64,000 nucleotides of DNA, taken from assembly GCA_013816805.1 (NCBI GenBank), contig JACDDS010000004.1:102051-166050 (forward strand), in the 5' to 3' direction. How positions within the stretch are numbered: position 1 is the stretch's first letter; the number at the start of each line of letters is the position of its first letter. This document shows, in pieces, positions 46,101-53,849 of the stretch. This DNA is from Chitinophagales bacterium. GTDB lineage: Bacteria > Bacteroidota > Bacteroidia > Chitinophagales > UBA10324. A program made the position numbers and the translations under genes. The notes under the pieces are model-generated. The model had not been told where the DNA came from. It saw only the letters and a program-made list of their open reading frames with translations, and ran no database searches.

Positions 46101-46570
46101 TTAATGTTATTTTTAGGAGCATATGTCAGGTAATAATTAAGGTAATCAGGCATCATCTCTTCTGCAGTAATTTCAGGATTTGGATTGGCGCCAATAAATT
46201 CTACATCAACGCGGCTGCTTTCATAACGCAGCTTCGGTGTGGGCCGATCTTCCGGGTCAAGCTCATTATAGTGAGGAACACCCTTCGATTCATCGAACCT
46301 GTTATTATCATCCTGCATAGTATAAAGCTCATAACTAATCCGGTTTTGCATTAGCTGAACTTTCATTCCTTTCCTCTCGAATAAATAAAGTAAATCAGTG
46401 CGGGGCTTTAGATTTTCATCAAAGAATTGTCCTTTATTTTCAATAAACCCAAGCGGGCCTGAAAGCTGCAAAGGCTTTGAAGATGAGTTGGGAGAACCAG
46501 CTGTTGCAGTCCGGTTAGATAGTGAAGCAATAATAATTATCACTCCAAAAAGAGGAAAAAAGGATTTCAT
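43139..46570 (-). CDS. Giant SBBP-repeat/PKD/Ig-like surface protein with T9SS sorting domain
   Basis: The protein has 1143 residues: a signal peptide (1-24); a DUF7948-type domain (GFIENKGQFFDENLKPRTDLL..., about 40-270); SBBP blades (W.TY.GG...D.GRG, about 280-730); a PKD domain (AAFSYTNVPCTATDVLFSNN ... YSWNFGDDSTST, about 745-830); three Ig-like/gliding-type domains (for example TFCHGQSVVLAANTG and TTICDTASLTLDAGSGYRSY, about 835-1060); and a sorting domain (IYPNPANGHFILSLS to IRKLILDK). The same architecture without PKD occurs at 4423. It is probably an adhesin-like or matrix protein, by analogy. Confidence 0.9.
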   Translation of the reverse strand: MKSFFPLFGVIIIIASLSNRTATAGSPNSSSKPLQLSGPLGFIENKGQFFDENLKPRTDLLYLFERKGMKVQLMQNRISYELYTMQDDNNRFDESKGVPHYNELDPEDRPTPKLRYESSRVDVEFIGANPNPEITAEEMMPDYLNYYLTYAPKNNIKEVRQYNKITYKNLYPNIDLVFIATQDQKPKTSVSYDFLVHPGGNVKDIQYRYHGGNNQILYSSGNIETGTAQGKITEMIPESYLKNELGRKVLPVDVHFSLNKNIIGFTTGSYDKKQALVIDPMLVWATYCGGDSSEEGRGLGTDSLGNVALIGRSNSTNNIATTGAFQTQLAGNVDIILEKYDSAGRRLWGTYYGGTEDDHGRGLVSNKINNWYLGCHANSDGLATPGAYREHYAGGLGDDGLLAYFSIDGFIIFATYYGGTDDETIRRLTIDRDENVIMVGYTFSDTGIATPGVYQTQWKGNADLCLSKWSPDGKLIWGSYLGGTEEDHGRSVTVDKNDNIYVNGSTASPGIATPGVSRTTLADKQDYLLGAFTSAGQIIWVSYWGGAVEDRGRGVFVDSSSKYVYFTGYSASDTGVATPGAYQEHWVAGYDLHREPYHDMVLMKWTLDGHIVWSSYLGGAFDDRGRAITMIGDNEIYISGSTESPDTMSTPNGFQTVWGGSGDMFLEIWDSNGRRNYGTYFGGKGDEDNLALAIDDKHQNIYLVGTASSAGLGTPGTAQVDFGGDDDVMLVKIQVHAPATPPVAAFSYTNVPCTATDVLFSNNSSNADIYSWNFGDDSTSTLTSPIHTYDSAGNYTVTLISTNSTIGLSDTTVVIITVVSTPLFATVTPQGVTTFCHGQSVVLAANTGFDYSYRWKNGPVFISGATSSTYTATETGDYKVVITAAAGCSAISTIVHVEVMPGPTAYILEGATVGFCEGDSVVLTANADTVTYKWLNNNAEVPGATSAMLTVSATGIYAVVEMNSSGCSDTSLALMVSENPQATVNLGMDTTICDTASLTLDAGSGYRSYLWSTGASSQAIVVSAGNNYWVQVTDSNGCSGTDSIKVAVSICSGIADILNGSSFNIYPNPANGHFILSLSNATNEHIKVQLENILSQVVMDIYEGESGKNFTREVNASQLPSGVYNVKISMGNESLIRKLILDK

Positions 46571-46592
46571 AACTGGGAAGTTGTTTAGCGCC

Positions 46593-46600
46593 CAAAAGTA
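46593..46600 (-). promoter_or_regulatory. -7 box TACTTTTG before the SBBP/PKD gene
   Basis: It matches TAnnTTTG on the minus strand, 22 bases upstream of the ATG at 46570. Confidence 0.5.
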
Positions 46601-46836
46601 TATTTTTTTAACGAACTGATTTCCAATCTATAAATATTTTACCTCGGGCAAGTTCATTTTAACATTTCTCTTTTTTAACTAACTTCTGAAAAATTGTAAA
46701 AACCGGTAAATTATGAATCCCTGTTTTATTTCCCGCTGGAGTTATTCTTCATATCATAACAAAACAAAAACTTTAAAGCCCTTTGTTATCTTCAATAACA
46801 ATCAGGTTGCATAACTGCAATTAATAATAGATTCAA

Positions 46837-47349
46837 ATGTTTTCACTTTCGTTACGGTTTGTTTTTGCATGTTCAGGGATTGTCGGAGTGTTTTTTTTAT
46901 TGAAATGCATTTCCAGGCTTATATCACTTTATAATAGCCCCTTTACCATTGAATTCAGCGCAAAGCAGCCTTCAATAATTTTGGCAATCCGAAAGCCGGG
47001 AACATATGAAATTTCTGTCAGGAGATCTTCTTTTTTTGGGATCATTCCCTACAAAATTTTAGTCTGCATGGTTGATCTGGAAACTTCTTCCCAAGTCGCT
47101 GTTATTCCGAATTTAAACCTGATGAGCCAGAGAACTACTATGTCCGGAGAGCGAATTATTCCGGTACTTCAATTTAAAGCTGATAAAGTTGGAAGCTATC
47201 AATTAGAGAACTTAAGCACTAACCTTTTTAGGGAAAATGATAAACTGCTGATAATGCCTGAGACCGGAGTTAAGGGACTGCTATTAATTTTAGGGATTAT
47301 ATTCTTCGCAATACTTTTTATTGGTGGACTGGTTCTGACTTTCATGTAA
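46837..47349 (+). CDS. Uncharacterised membrane protein
   Basis: The protein has 170 residues with one hydrophobic segment at each end (about 5-28 and 145-168) and a ~115-residue beta-rich middle (TIEFSAKQPSIILAIRKPGTYEISVRR ... FKADKVGSYQLENLS). The topology suggests a soluble domain held by two membrane anchors, probably in the periplasm. I do not recognise the family. It is followed convergently by the APP1-like gene. Confidence 0.6.
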   Translation: MFSLSLRFVFACSGIVGVFFLLKCISRLISLYNSPFTIEFSAKQPSIILAIRKPGTYEISVRRSSFFGIIPYKILVCMVDLETSSQVAVIPNLNLMSQRTTMSGERIIPVLQFKADKVGSYQLENLSTNLFRENDKLLIMPETGVKGLLLILGIIFFAILFIGGLVLTFM

Positions 47350-47429
47350 TCTCTCCATGGATAAATTCCCATAATCACTCTACTTGATACATATCATAAT
47401 GATTATTTCTGGCAAAATGTGATGCTTAT

Positions 47430-48455
47430 TTAATTAATCAGTCCAATTTTTTTAGAATGAAGAATAGCTTCTGAGCTATGTTGGTATAAGAAGCAATGGA
47501 CACCAGATTGTTCCAGTTCAGATAATGCAGATTGCACTTTTTCCCTGTTCTTTTGATAAACATCACGTATATAAACTGCGCGTATTTTACCTGGAAAATG
47601 GTATGCTATTGAAGCATAAATTTCGGTATCATGCTGTGAGCTATCACCTAAAAGGACAAATTTTTGCTGTGGAAATGCTTCGAGTATTCTCACTATCCTG
47701 GTGAACTTAGTAGCATGGTTATTCTGACCTGTTTTTAGTATCTGGTTAAATACTTTCAACTGGTTGAGTAAGAAAACACCTTCAGGAAATCCGTTTACCC
47801 TATGGAATTCAACCAGGTAATCATAAAGGTTCCATTCACTGCTGGACACATAAAAGAAGGGGTTTGGAACTCCGCTTTCTGTCTGTGCATGCATTAGCGC
47901 CTTATAATGATTCACTACTTCCTCAAAAGGTTTTCTGCTGCGCGCATTGTTTGTAAATAACACCGATAAACGTTTCCGGAGGTTAGAAGAATGGGAGACA
48001 AGAAATGTATCATCTATATCGGAAATAAATCCTGCCTGGGTAGGATGAGGCACGAATAATGAGCCGGAACCTGAAGTAATAACAGTATCGGGCATGTTTA
48101 TCAGTTCCACTTTTACATTGTGCCATCCGAAAGAAAATGGTTGAGCAGGTTTCCATTCCAGCTTAAAAAAACCTTCAGGATCCGATCTTGTGCTAATATA
48201 TTCCCCGTTTGCATATATACGGAGTGTTGCACCGTTTACCGGCCTGACAATAAATAATCGGATTAGTGAAAAAAAATTAACGAATAGATTTTGCCGGTAA
48301 TTTTTTCTCGGCAGTGGCCAAAGCGATAAAACATGACCCAAAATAGTGACGTGCTCGGTATTTCCGTACCCATTGTAAACCTTTATTGCGACCTCATTGC
48401 TAAGTCGCAACCAATTCAACAGCATCCGTTTCCATCTACCACTGCCTTTTTTCAA
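47430..48455 (-). CDS. APP1-like phosphatidate phosphatase domain protein
   Basis: The protein has 341 residues. An N-terminal beta-rich part (LRIYANGEYISTRSDPEGFFKLEW, about 75-150) is followed by an APP1 catalytic domain with the HAD-like nucleophile motif GFISDIDDTFLVSHS (about 165), FFYVSSSEWNLYDYL, the GVFLLN segment and FVLLGDSSQHDTEIY. APP1 proteins dephosphorylate phosphatidate to diacylglycerol in yeast; bacterial members are less studied. It diverges from a diacylglycerol kinase gene only 62 bases away. Confidence 0.85.
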   Translation of the reverse strand: MKKGSGRWKRMLLNWLRLSNEVAIKVYNGYGNTEHVTILGHVLSLWPLPRKNYRQNLFVNFFSLIRLFIVRPVNGATLRIYANGEYISTRSDPEGFFKLEWKPAQPFSFGWHNVKVELINMPDTVITSGSGSLFVPHPTQAGFISDIDDTFLVSHSSNLRKRLSVLFTNNARSRKPFEEVVNHYKALMHAQTESGVPNPFFYVSSSEWNLYDYLVEFHRVNGFPEGVFLLNQLKVFNQILKTGQNNHATKFTRIVRILEAFPQQKFVLLGDSSQHDTEIYASIAYHFPGKIRAVYIRDVYQKNREKVQSALSELEQSGVHCFLYQHSSEAILHSKKIGLIN

Positions 48456-48517
48456 TTGTGCATTGTATTTATTCTTTCATTAGTTTGCGCCTGTAACTCT
48501 ATAATCATTCTTAAAAT

Positions 48518-49423
48518 ATGATTGATAGCCACCAATCAAAATTACTATTTGTAATTAACCCAATATCCGGCGGAAAGGAAAAAACCGATTGGGAATCGGG
48601 AATAAAAGAATACTTCCATGGTTCTTCACTTGATATTTATTTCCATGGACTGAAAGGGGAAAATGATGCAATACTGCTGAAAGATCAGATTTCGAAATAC
48701 CAGCCTGATAAAGTAATTGCCGTTGGAGGTGATGGCACGCTTAAACTCGTAGCTGAGCAGTTGTTAAATACCAATATGGCATTAGGAATTTTACCTGCAG
48801 GTTCAGCAAATGGAATGGCGAAGGAGCTGGGTATACCCGATGAGATTAATGATGCACTGAACGTAATACATAAAGGCACCATCAGGAAGATAGATGTAGT
48901 AAAAATAAATGATAATGAGATCTCGCTCCACCTGAGTGATATAGGTCTGAATGCATTACTTATAAAATACTATCAGAAAGGAAAAAAAAGGGGCATGTGG
49001 GGATATGCCAAAGCAATATTCAGAGTACTTTCTGAGCGGAGATACATGAGGGTAGAAATGCAAATACCCGGACAAAAGCTGGTTCGTAAGGCATTTATGG
49101 TAGTGGTAGCAAACACCAGGACTTACGGGACTGGTGCCATTATTAACCCGGAAGGAAATCTTTATGACGGAAAGTTTGAATTGGTAGTTGTAAAAAAATT
49201 ATCTGTTCCCGAGCTGTTTAAAATGATCCTGACGCATCAATCTTTTAATCCCGAAAAAATTGAAACAATACAAACAGAACAAGTCGCTATTACTATTCCG
49301 CACAGATCCTATTTTCAGGTAGACGGGGAATACCGTGGCAAGGTAAGAGGGCTTGAGGCCAAAATTTTACCCGCATCCCTGAACATGCTATTGCCGATTC
49401 AATCGGATTCATACAAGTCTTAA
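48518..49423 (+). CDS. Diacylglycerol kinase family lipid kinase
   Basis: The protein has 301 residues, the normal length for DagK/YegS/BmrU proteins. FVINPISGGKEKTDWE at the N-terminus, the nucleotide-binding motif AVGGDGTLKLVAEQLL (about 70) and ILPAGSANGMAKELGIP (about 95) are diagnostic. The C-terminal lobe ends in YFQVDGEYRGKVRGLEAKILPASL. It phosphorylates diacylglycerol or a related lipid. It is followed 54 bases later by a PAP2 phosphatase on the same strand. Confidence 0.93.
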   Translation: MIDSHQSKLLFVINPISGGKEKTDWESGIKEYFHGSSLDIYFHGLKGENDAILLKDQISKYQPDKVIAVGGDGTLKLVAEQLLNTNMALGILPAGSANGMAKELGIPDEINDALNVIHKGTIRKIDVVKINDNEISLHLSDIGLNALLIKYYQKGKKRGMWGYAKAIFRVLSERRYMRVEMQIPGQKLVRKAFMVVVANTRTYGTGAIINPEGNLYDGKFELVVVKKLSVPELFKMILTHQSFNPEKIETIQTEQVAITIPHRSYFQVDGEYRGKVRGLEAKILPASLNMLLPIQSDSYKS

Positions 49424-49477
49424 AAAATCTTTTTAACAGGATGAGCAGGTTGATTTCGAGGAAAACTGACTTATAAT

Positions 49478-50158
49478 ATGAAAATTAAATTTCAAAATTT
49501 TCTTAAGACCATTACACTTAAGATTCTTGTTGTTGCTGTGTTGTTTGTAGCTTCTTTATTTTTATTTGCCGTAATTGCTGATGAGGCTGTTTTGGAAAAT
49601 GAGAATCAATTCGATCAAAAAATATTCGGCATAATTTCTCCATATTCAACACCTAATTTTGTTCATGTAATGGAGAAAATTACTTTTTTCGGATCAGGTG
49701 AATTTCTCCTACCTGCTTACCTTTTGCTCGCATCCTATCTATTTATAAGAAAAAGATTCCGGGAGACAATAGACATTGCTGTAGTGGCATTAAGCAGCAC
49801 CGCTTTAACCTTTGCCCTGAAGCAGTATTTTCACCGGGCAAGGCCAGACCTCTCTCTTATTAAACGCCTTACTACATTCAGTTTCCCCAGCGGCCATACC
49901 ATCTCCTCTTTCATCCTGAGCTTTATTTTAATGTATGTAATCTCTAATACGGGATTGAAAAAAGGAATAAAATGGTTGCTCTACTTTTTACTATTATCGT
50001 ACACGCTTTCGGTAGGACTAAGCCGAATTGTATTGCATGTTCACTATCCTACAGATGTACTGGCTGGCTATTGCTTTGCACTAGCGTGGCTTATTATAAG
50101 CTTTTGGGCACTGCAAAAAATACCTTTTACTAAAATTATTTCTAACCCGGTACGATGA
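49478..50158 (+). CDS. PAP2-family membrane phosphatase
   Basis: The protein has 226 residues with about six membrane segments. All three PAP2 motifs are present: KQYFHRARP (KxxxxxxRP, about 118), FSFPSGHT (PSGH, about 138) and SRIVLHVHYPTDVLAG (SR-x5-H-x3-D, about 192). It dephosphorylates lipid phosphates such as phosphatidate, phosphatidylglycerophosphate or C55-PP. Its place after a DAG kinase suggests lipid-phosphate turnover. Confidence 0.93.
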   Translation: MKIKFQNFLKTITLKILVVAVLFVASLFLFAVIADEAVLENENQFDQKIFGIISPYSTPNFVHVMEKITFFGSGEFLLPAYLLLASYLFIRKRFRETIDIAVVALSSTALTFALKQYFHRARPDLSLIKRLTTFSFPSGHTISSFILSFILMYVISNTGLKKGIKWLLYFLLLSYTLSVGLSRIVLHVHYPTDVLAGYCFALAWLIISFWALQKIPFTKIISNPVR

Positions 50159-50330
50159 TTATATTTTAAACCGATGGATTCTTACATTGAAGAAAGAGCC
50201 ATAATTTTCTGCCCGAAATTTCATAAAGGATTTACTGAAAAAATCCTGTTTGCATATTAACGTATATTATCAGCTACTTAAAAATTCAGAGAAATTAACA
50301 AGATACGTAACGATGCTATTTTTAAGCACA

Positions 50331-52715
50331 TTAAATTTTCACTGTTACCTGCAGCTGGAAATTCTGAGGAGCTTCAAGTAATGCCGGCCGTATAGAGTAG
50401 GTGCGATTTAGTAAATTTTTAGAAATAAGGGATATTCGAACACTGCTGACTATATCATATGAAAGCCTGAAATCAATTATATAATCGCCATTCTTGTGGC
50501 GATTGCGCCATTCCTTTACTCCGGGTATTAATTCGGTAGGTTTTTCGAAAAGTGTTATCAATAATGGATCGGTACCTTCAAAAAATGGGTCTACGTTTAC
50601 CATATAGCTATTGTACCTCATCTCAGCCCCTGCAGAAAATTTATTATAACTCAATTCAACGTTAAATTTTGCGGTTGTTTTAAAACGGTAATTTAAAATT
50701 TTAGTCTCATTTAATGAATCAACCTGCTGGTTTGAAAGCACGGTGCTGTTATTAATAATACTGTCAACCAGTTTTTTTTGCGTTCTGTTTATAGGAGATA
50801 TAAAATCTATACCTGCTAATAAGTTTGTTTTCAAATTTCCAATATTTCCTTCACCAATTACAGATAGCTCAATACCGGTTATGGAAGCATTCCCGATGTT
50901 TATTGATTTAAATCCTACGAAAGAAAAATCGTAATCACCTGCCGTTAATTCAGGGGGGTAATATCCAAACTTGAATTCAATTAAATTACTGTAGCGTTGA
51001 GTAAAACCAGACAGGTCAAGATAACTCAGCCAATTGCCAATTTTCAACGCTTGTTTCAGGCCAATATCAGCGCTCCATCCTTTTTCGGGCTGTACACCAG
51101 GATTTGGAAAAATCTTTAAAGCACCAACAGACGTGCTTATATATTTTTCAGCGATAGAAGGAAAACGGTATCCCTGCCCGAATGAAGCACGCAGATACGT
51201 TCCTTTCAACAGTTGATAATTGATTCCGGCTCTGAACACTGGCCTAGAATTGCCTGTAAATGAATCGACCTTAAAAGTTTCATAGCGCAATCCTGCTACT
51301 GCATTCAGCCTTCCTATTTTTTTATCGACCTGCGTGAAAATAGCAAAATTACTTGCCAGATGGTTACCGTATAGTTCTGCAGTAACAACAGAATAGCTGC
51401 CCACTGCACCGGCCGTAAAACTGATATCGTGAAATATTATTTTCTGATACAAATACTGGCTGTAATACCAATTGGAAACAGCTCCCTGACTTGTGTTGTT
51501 ATTATTTTTTGTATAAAAATATCTTAACCTTAAATCATGGTGGCCTCCGTTTGGCGAAAAAAAAGTTACAAAAGGATCCAGGTTAAACCGCGTATTTTTT
51601 CCTTCTGAAAGCGTAGTAGTTGACGTATCGAGTCCGCCGAGAGGTCGCAGTGCTCCGGTGGTATCATTTGCCCATAAAAAATAAGTCCCTGACTGGTAAT
51701 ACATCAAATTGGTATTGATGCCTGCAGAAAGACCTATATTTTTAAAACGATATCGTGTATTTGCATTTATCCGGCCACGCTGGGTAAATTCTCCTTCATG
51801 AAAGCTTGATTCGTTATATACATTGCCTCCCAACACTAAATCAAATTGATGGTAACGGCGGCTGTGGGAAAAATTTCCTCCATTAAAATAAGGCTGCTTA
51901 TTTTGCCACCATATCAGATTTTTATCAGGCGGATTAATATATAAACCCTGAAAGATATTTATCCTGGTTTCTGGTTTCGAAACAGGGTAAGCAGTACGTA
52001 TGTTGATTACACCATTTAATGCTGAAGATCCGTATAGTACCGAAGAGGCACCTTTAATAATTTCAACCTGGTTTAAATTTTCGATGGGCAGGAACTCCCA
52101 TTTCACATCATTTGCATCACCAGTTAATTCCGGAATATCATCCACCAGAACCATTACACGACTGCCTGCTCCATATGAAAATCCGCTTCCTCCGCGAATG
52201 TTAGCTTGGTTGTCTATTATTGTAACCCCGGGCACTTTTTCAAGCGCCTGGTCCATGCTGATTGCATTCGTATTATGTATGAAATCTGGTTTCAAAACCT
52301 CCATGGAAACGGTTTCATCTGTAATCTGTTTATTGTATTTACTCGCACTTATTACTATTAAATTTAATTCACTCGTATCCTCGTTAAGGTCTGCATTCAG
52401 AATTAGTATTTGGTCGGGAATAAGAGAAATGGTTTTCTGCTGTTTTGCATACCCAAGGTGACTAAATGTTATAGTGTAATTACCTGCGTTTACTATTAAT
52501 TTATAATTACCCAATGCATCAGTACTCGTTCCCTGACCATCCGCTGATCTCACTATAGCTCCTGTAATGGCTTCACCATTGCGACTGTTTTTTACTGAAC
52601 CTTTCATTGTGGCTTCCTGAGAAAAACAACAGGTGCTACAATGCACCAATGAAAGAAAAATGCAGGCCAATCTTAAATACTCAAAATATATTTTCTTCAA
52701 TAAATTGTGTTTCAA
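50331..52715 (-). CDS. TonB-dependent outer-membrane receptor
   Basis: The protein has 794 residues: a signal peptide (about 12-33), an N-terminal carboxypeptidase-like regulatory domain (GSVKNSRNGEAITGAIVRSADGQGTSTDALGNYKL, about 38-120), a plug (SMDQALEKVPGVTIIDNQANIRGGSGFSYGAGSRVMVLVDDIPEL ... GASSVLYGSSALNGVINI, about 150-245) and a 22-strand-type barrel to the C-terminus. It imports a ligand such as a siderophore, metal or vitamin using TonB energy; the ligand cannot be read. It has no SusD partner, which argues against glycan import. Confidence 0.92.
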   Translation of the reverse strand: MKHNLLKKIYFEYLRLACIFLSLVHCSTCCFSQEATMKGSVKNSRNGEAITGAIVRSADGQGTSTDALGNYKLIVNAGNYTITFSHLGYAKQQKTISLIPDQILILNADLNEDTSELNLIVISASKYNKQITDETVSMEVLKPDFIHNTNAISMDQALEKVPGVTIIDNQANIRGGSGFSYGAGSRVMVLVDDIPELTGDANDVKWEFLPIENLNQVEIIKGASSVLYGSSALNGVINIRTAYPVSKPETRINIFQGLYINPPDKNLIWWQNKQPYFNGGNFSHSRRYHQFDLVLGGNVYNESSFHEGEFTQRGRINANTRYRFKNIGLSAGINTNLMYYQSGTYFLWANDTTGALRPLGGLDTSTTTLSEGKNTRFNLDPFVTFFSPNGGHHDLRLRYFYTKNNNNTSQGAVSNWYYSQYLYQKIIFHDISFTAGAVGSYSVVTAELYGNHLASNFAIFTQVDKKIGRLNAVAGLRYETFKVDSFTGNSRPVFRAGINYQLLKGTYLRASFGQGYRFPSIAEKYISTSVGALKIFPNPGVQPEKGWSADIGLKQALKIGNWLSYLDLSGFTQRYSNLIEFKFGYYPPELTAGDYDFSFVGFKSINIGNASITGIELSVIGEGNIGNLKTNLLAGIDFISPINRTQKKLVDSIINNSTVLSNQQVDSLNETKILNYRFKTTAKFNVELSYNKFSAGAEMRYNSYMVNVDPFFEGTDPLLITLFEKPTELIPGVKEWRNRHKNGDYIIDFRLSYDIVSSVRISLISKNLLNRTYSIRPALLEAPQNFQLQVTVKI

Positions 52716-52872
52716 TTTATATCCATTTAGGAATTATGAAGATAAAATTTATCAGTTTTCTAATATTATTAATTACCATAGCTCTGAATGTATAATATTA
52801 TTTTTAGAGACATGAAAATCAGCTATAGGCATTCATAGCAATATCTGAATTGAATTACAAAAATTGAAAGTT

Positions 52873-52880
52873 TAAATTTG
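52873..52880 (+). promoter_or_regulatory. -7 box TAAATTTG with a very short leader
   Basis: It matches TAnnTTTG and lies 12 bases before ATG 52893, so the transcript would be nearly leaderless. Confidence 0.4.
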
Positions 52881-52892
52881 CGGTTAAAAATT

Positions 52893-53849
52893 ATGAAGAA
52901 AACAAACTGGGCGGTGTTGCTTTTTTTGTGCTGTGGGTTTTTCAACATTTGCTGCATTCATCATCCTAAAGTGGAGGAACACAAAAATATTGATAGTATT
53001 TCCACTACTGCTGGTTCTTCTTCAAAGTATCCATTCTTGTATGATCTTGATCATCCTTCCCAAAAATTAAAATTACCGGATGCCTTAACAGAGATTTCCG
53101 GAATGGATGTTTATAAAGATGCAGAACTGGTTTGTAACCAGGATGAAAAAGGAAATGTGTATTTGTATGATGTTAATAAAGGAGAATTGGATAAACGCAT
53201 TCCGTTTGCCAAGGACGGAGACTATGAAGGTATCGCTAATGTGAATGACACGATTTATGTTTTAAAAAGCGATGGAAAACTTTATCAGCTGATTAATTTT
53301 AATAAGCAAGACCAAAAGACGGTGGTTATAAAGACATTCCTTCAAAAAGAGAATAACACGGAAGGCCTTTGCTTTGATAAAAAAAATTACAGGCTCCTTA
53401 TAGCCTGCAAAAGTGACCCGGGGGCAGGACTCAAAAATGTTCGCGCCATATATTCTTTTGATCTGAAAACAAAGCAGCTTTTACAAAAGCCGGTATTTAC
53501 AATTTCCCTGGATTCCATAAAAAGATATATTGCCAAAGTTTCTCCAGCCGAATTTACCGCCGAAGAATTACGTGATATTATTGATGCAAAAAAAGGAGAT
53601 GTAGCCTTCCAGCCGTCTGATCTTGCCATTCATCCCATTAGTGGTGATATTTATGTTATTGCTACAGTAGGGAAGCTAATGGTGATTTTACATCCTGATG
53701 GTACCATTGCTTTTATCAAGCAATTTTCAGCTACTGAGTTTAAGCAGCCTGAGGGAATAACATTTTTAAATGATGGAACCATGTTTATTTCTGATGAGGG
53801 CCGAAACGGGCTTGGCAACATTTTAAAATTTAATTACCAGTCAAAATGA
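52893..53849 (+). CDS. SdiA-regulated-domain (YjiK-like) secreted propeller protein
   Basis: The protein is about 318 residues from ATG 52893 (TTG 52878 is less likely). The N-terminus (NWAVLLFLCCGFFNICCIHH) is a signal sequence with Cys residues that could be a lipoprotein site. The body has propeller-type motifs of the SdiA-regulated family: LTEISGMDVYKDAELVCNQDEKGNVYLYD, DYEGIANVNDTIYVLKSDG, NNTEGLCFDKKNYRLLIACK, HPISGDIYVIATVGKLMVIL and PEGITFLNDGTMFISDEG. Function is unknown. Its stop overlaps the start of the barrel gene (ATGA), indicating translational coupling. Confidence 0.85.
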   Translation: MKKTNWAVLLFLCCGFFNICCIHHPKVEEHKNIDSISTTAGSSSKYPFLYDLDHPSQKLKLPDALTEISGMDVYKDAELVCNQDEKGNVYLYDVNKGELDKRIPFAKDGDYEGIANVNDTIYVLKSDGKLYQLINFNKQDQKTVVIKTFLQKENNTEGLCFDKKNYRLLIACKSDPGAGLKNVRAIYSFDLKTKQLLQKPVFTISLDSIKRYIAKVSPAEFTAEELRDIIDAKKGDVAFQPSDLAIHPISGDIYVIATVGKLMVILHPDGTIAFIKQFSATEFKQPEGITFLNDGTMFISDEGRNGLGNILKFNYQSK

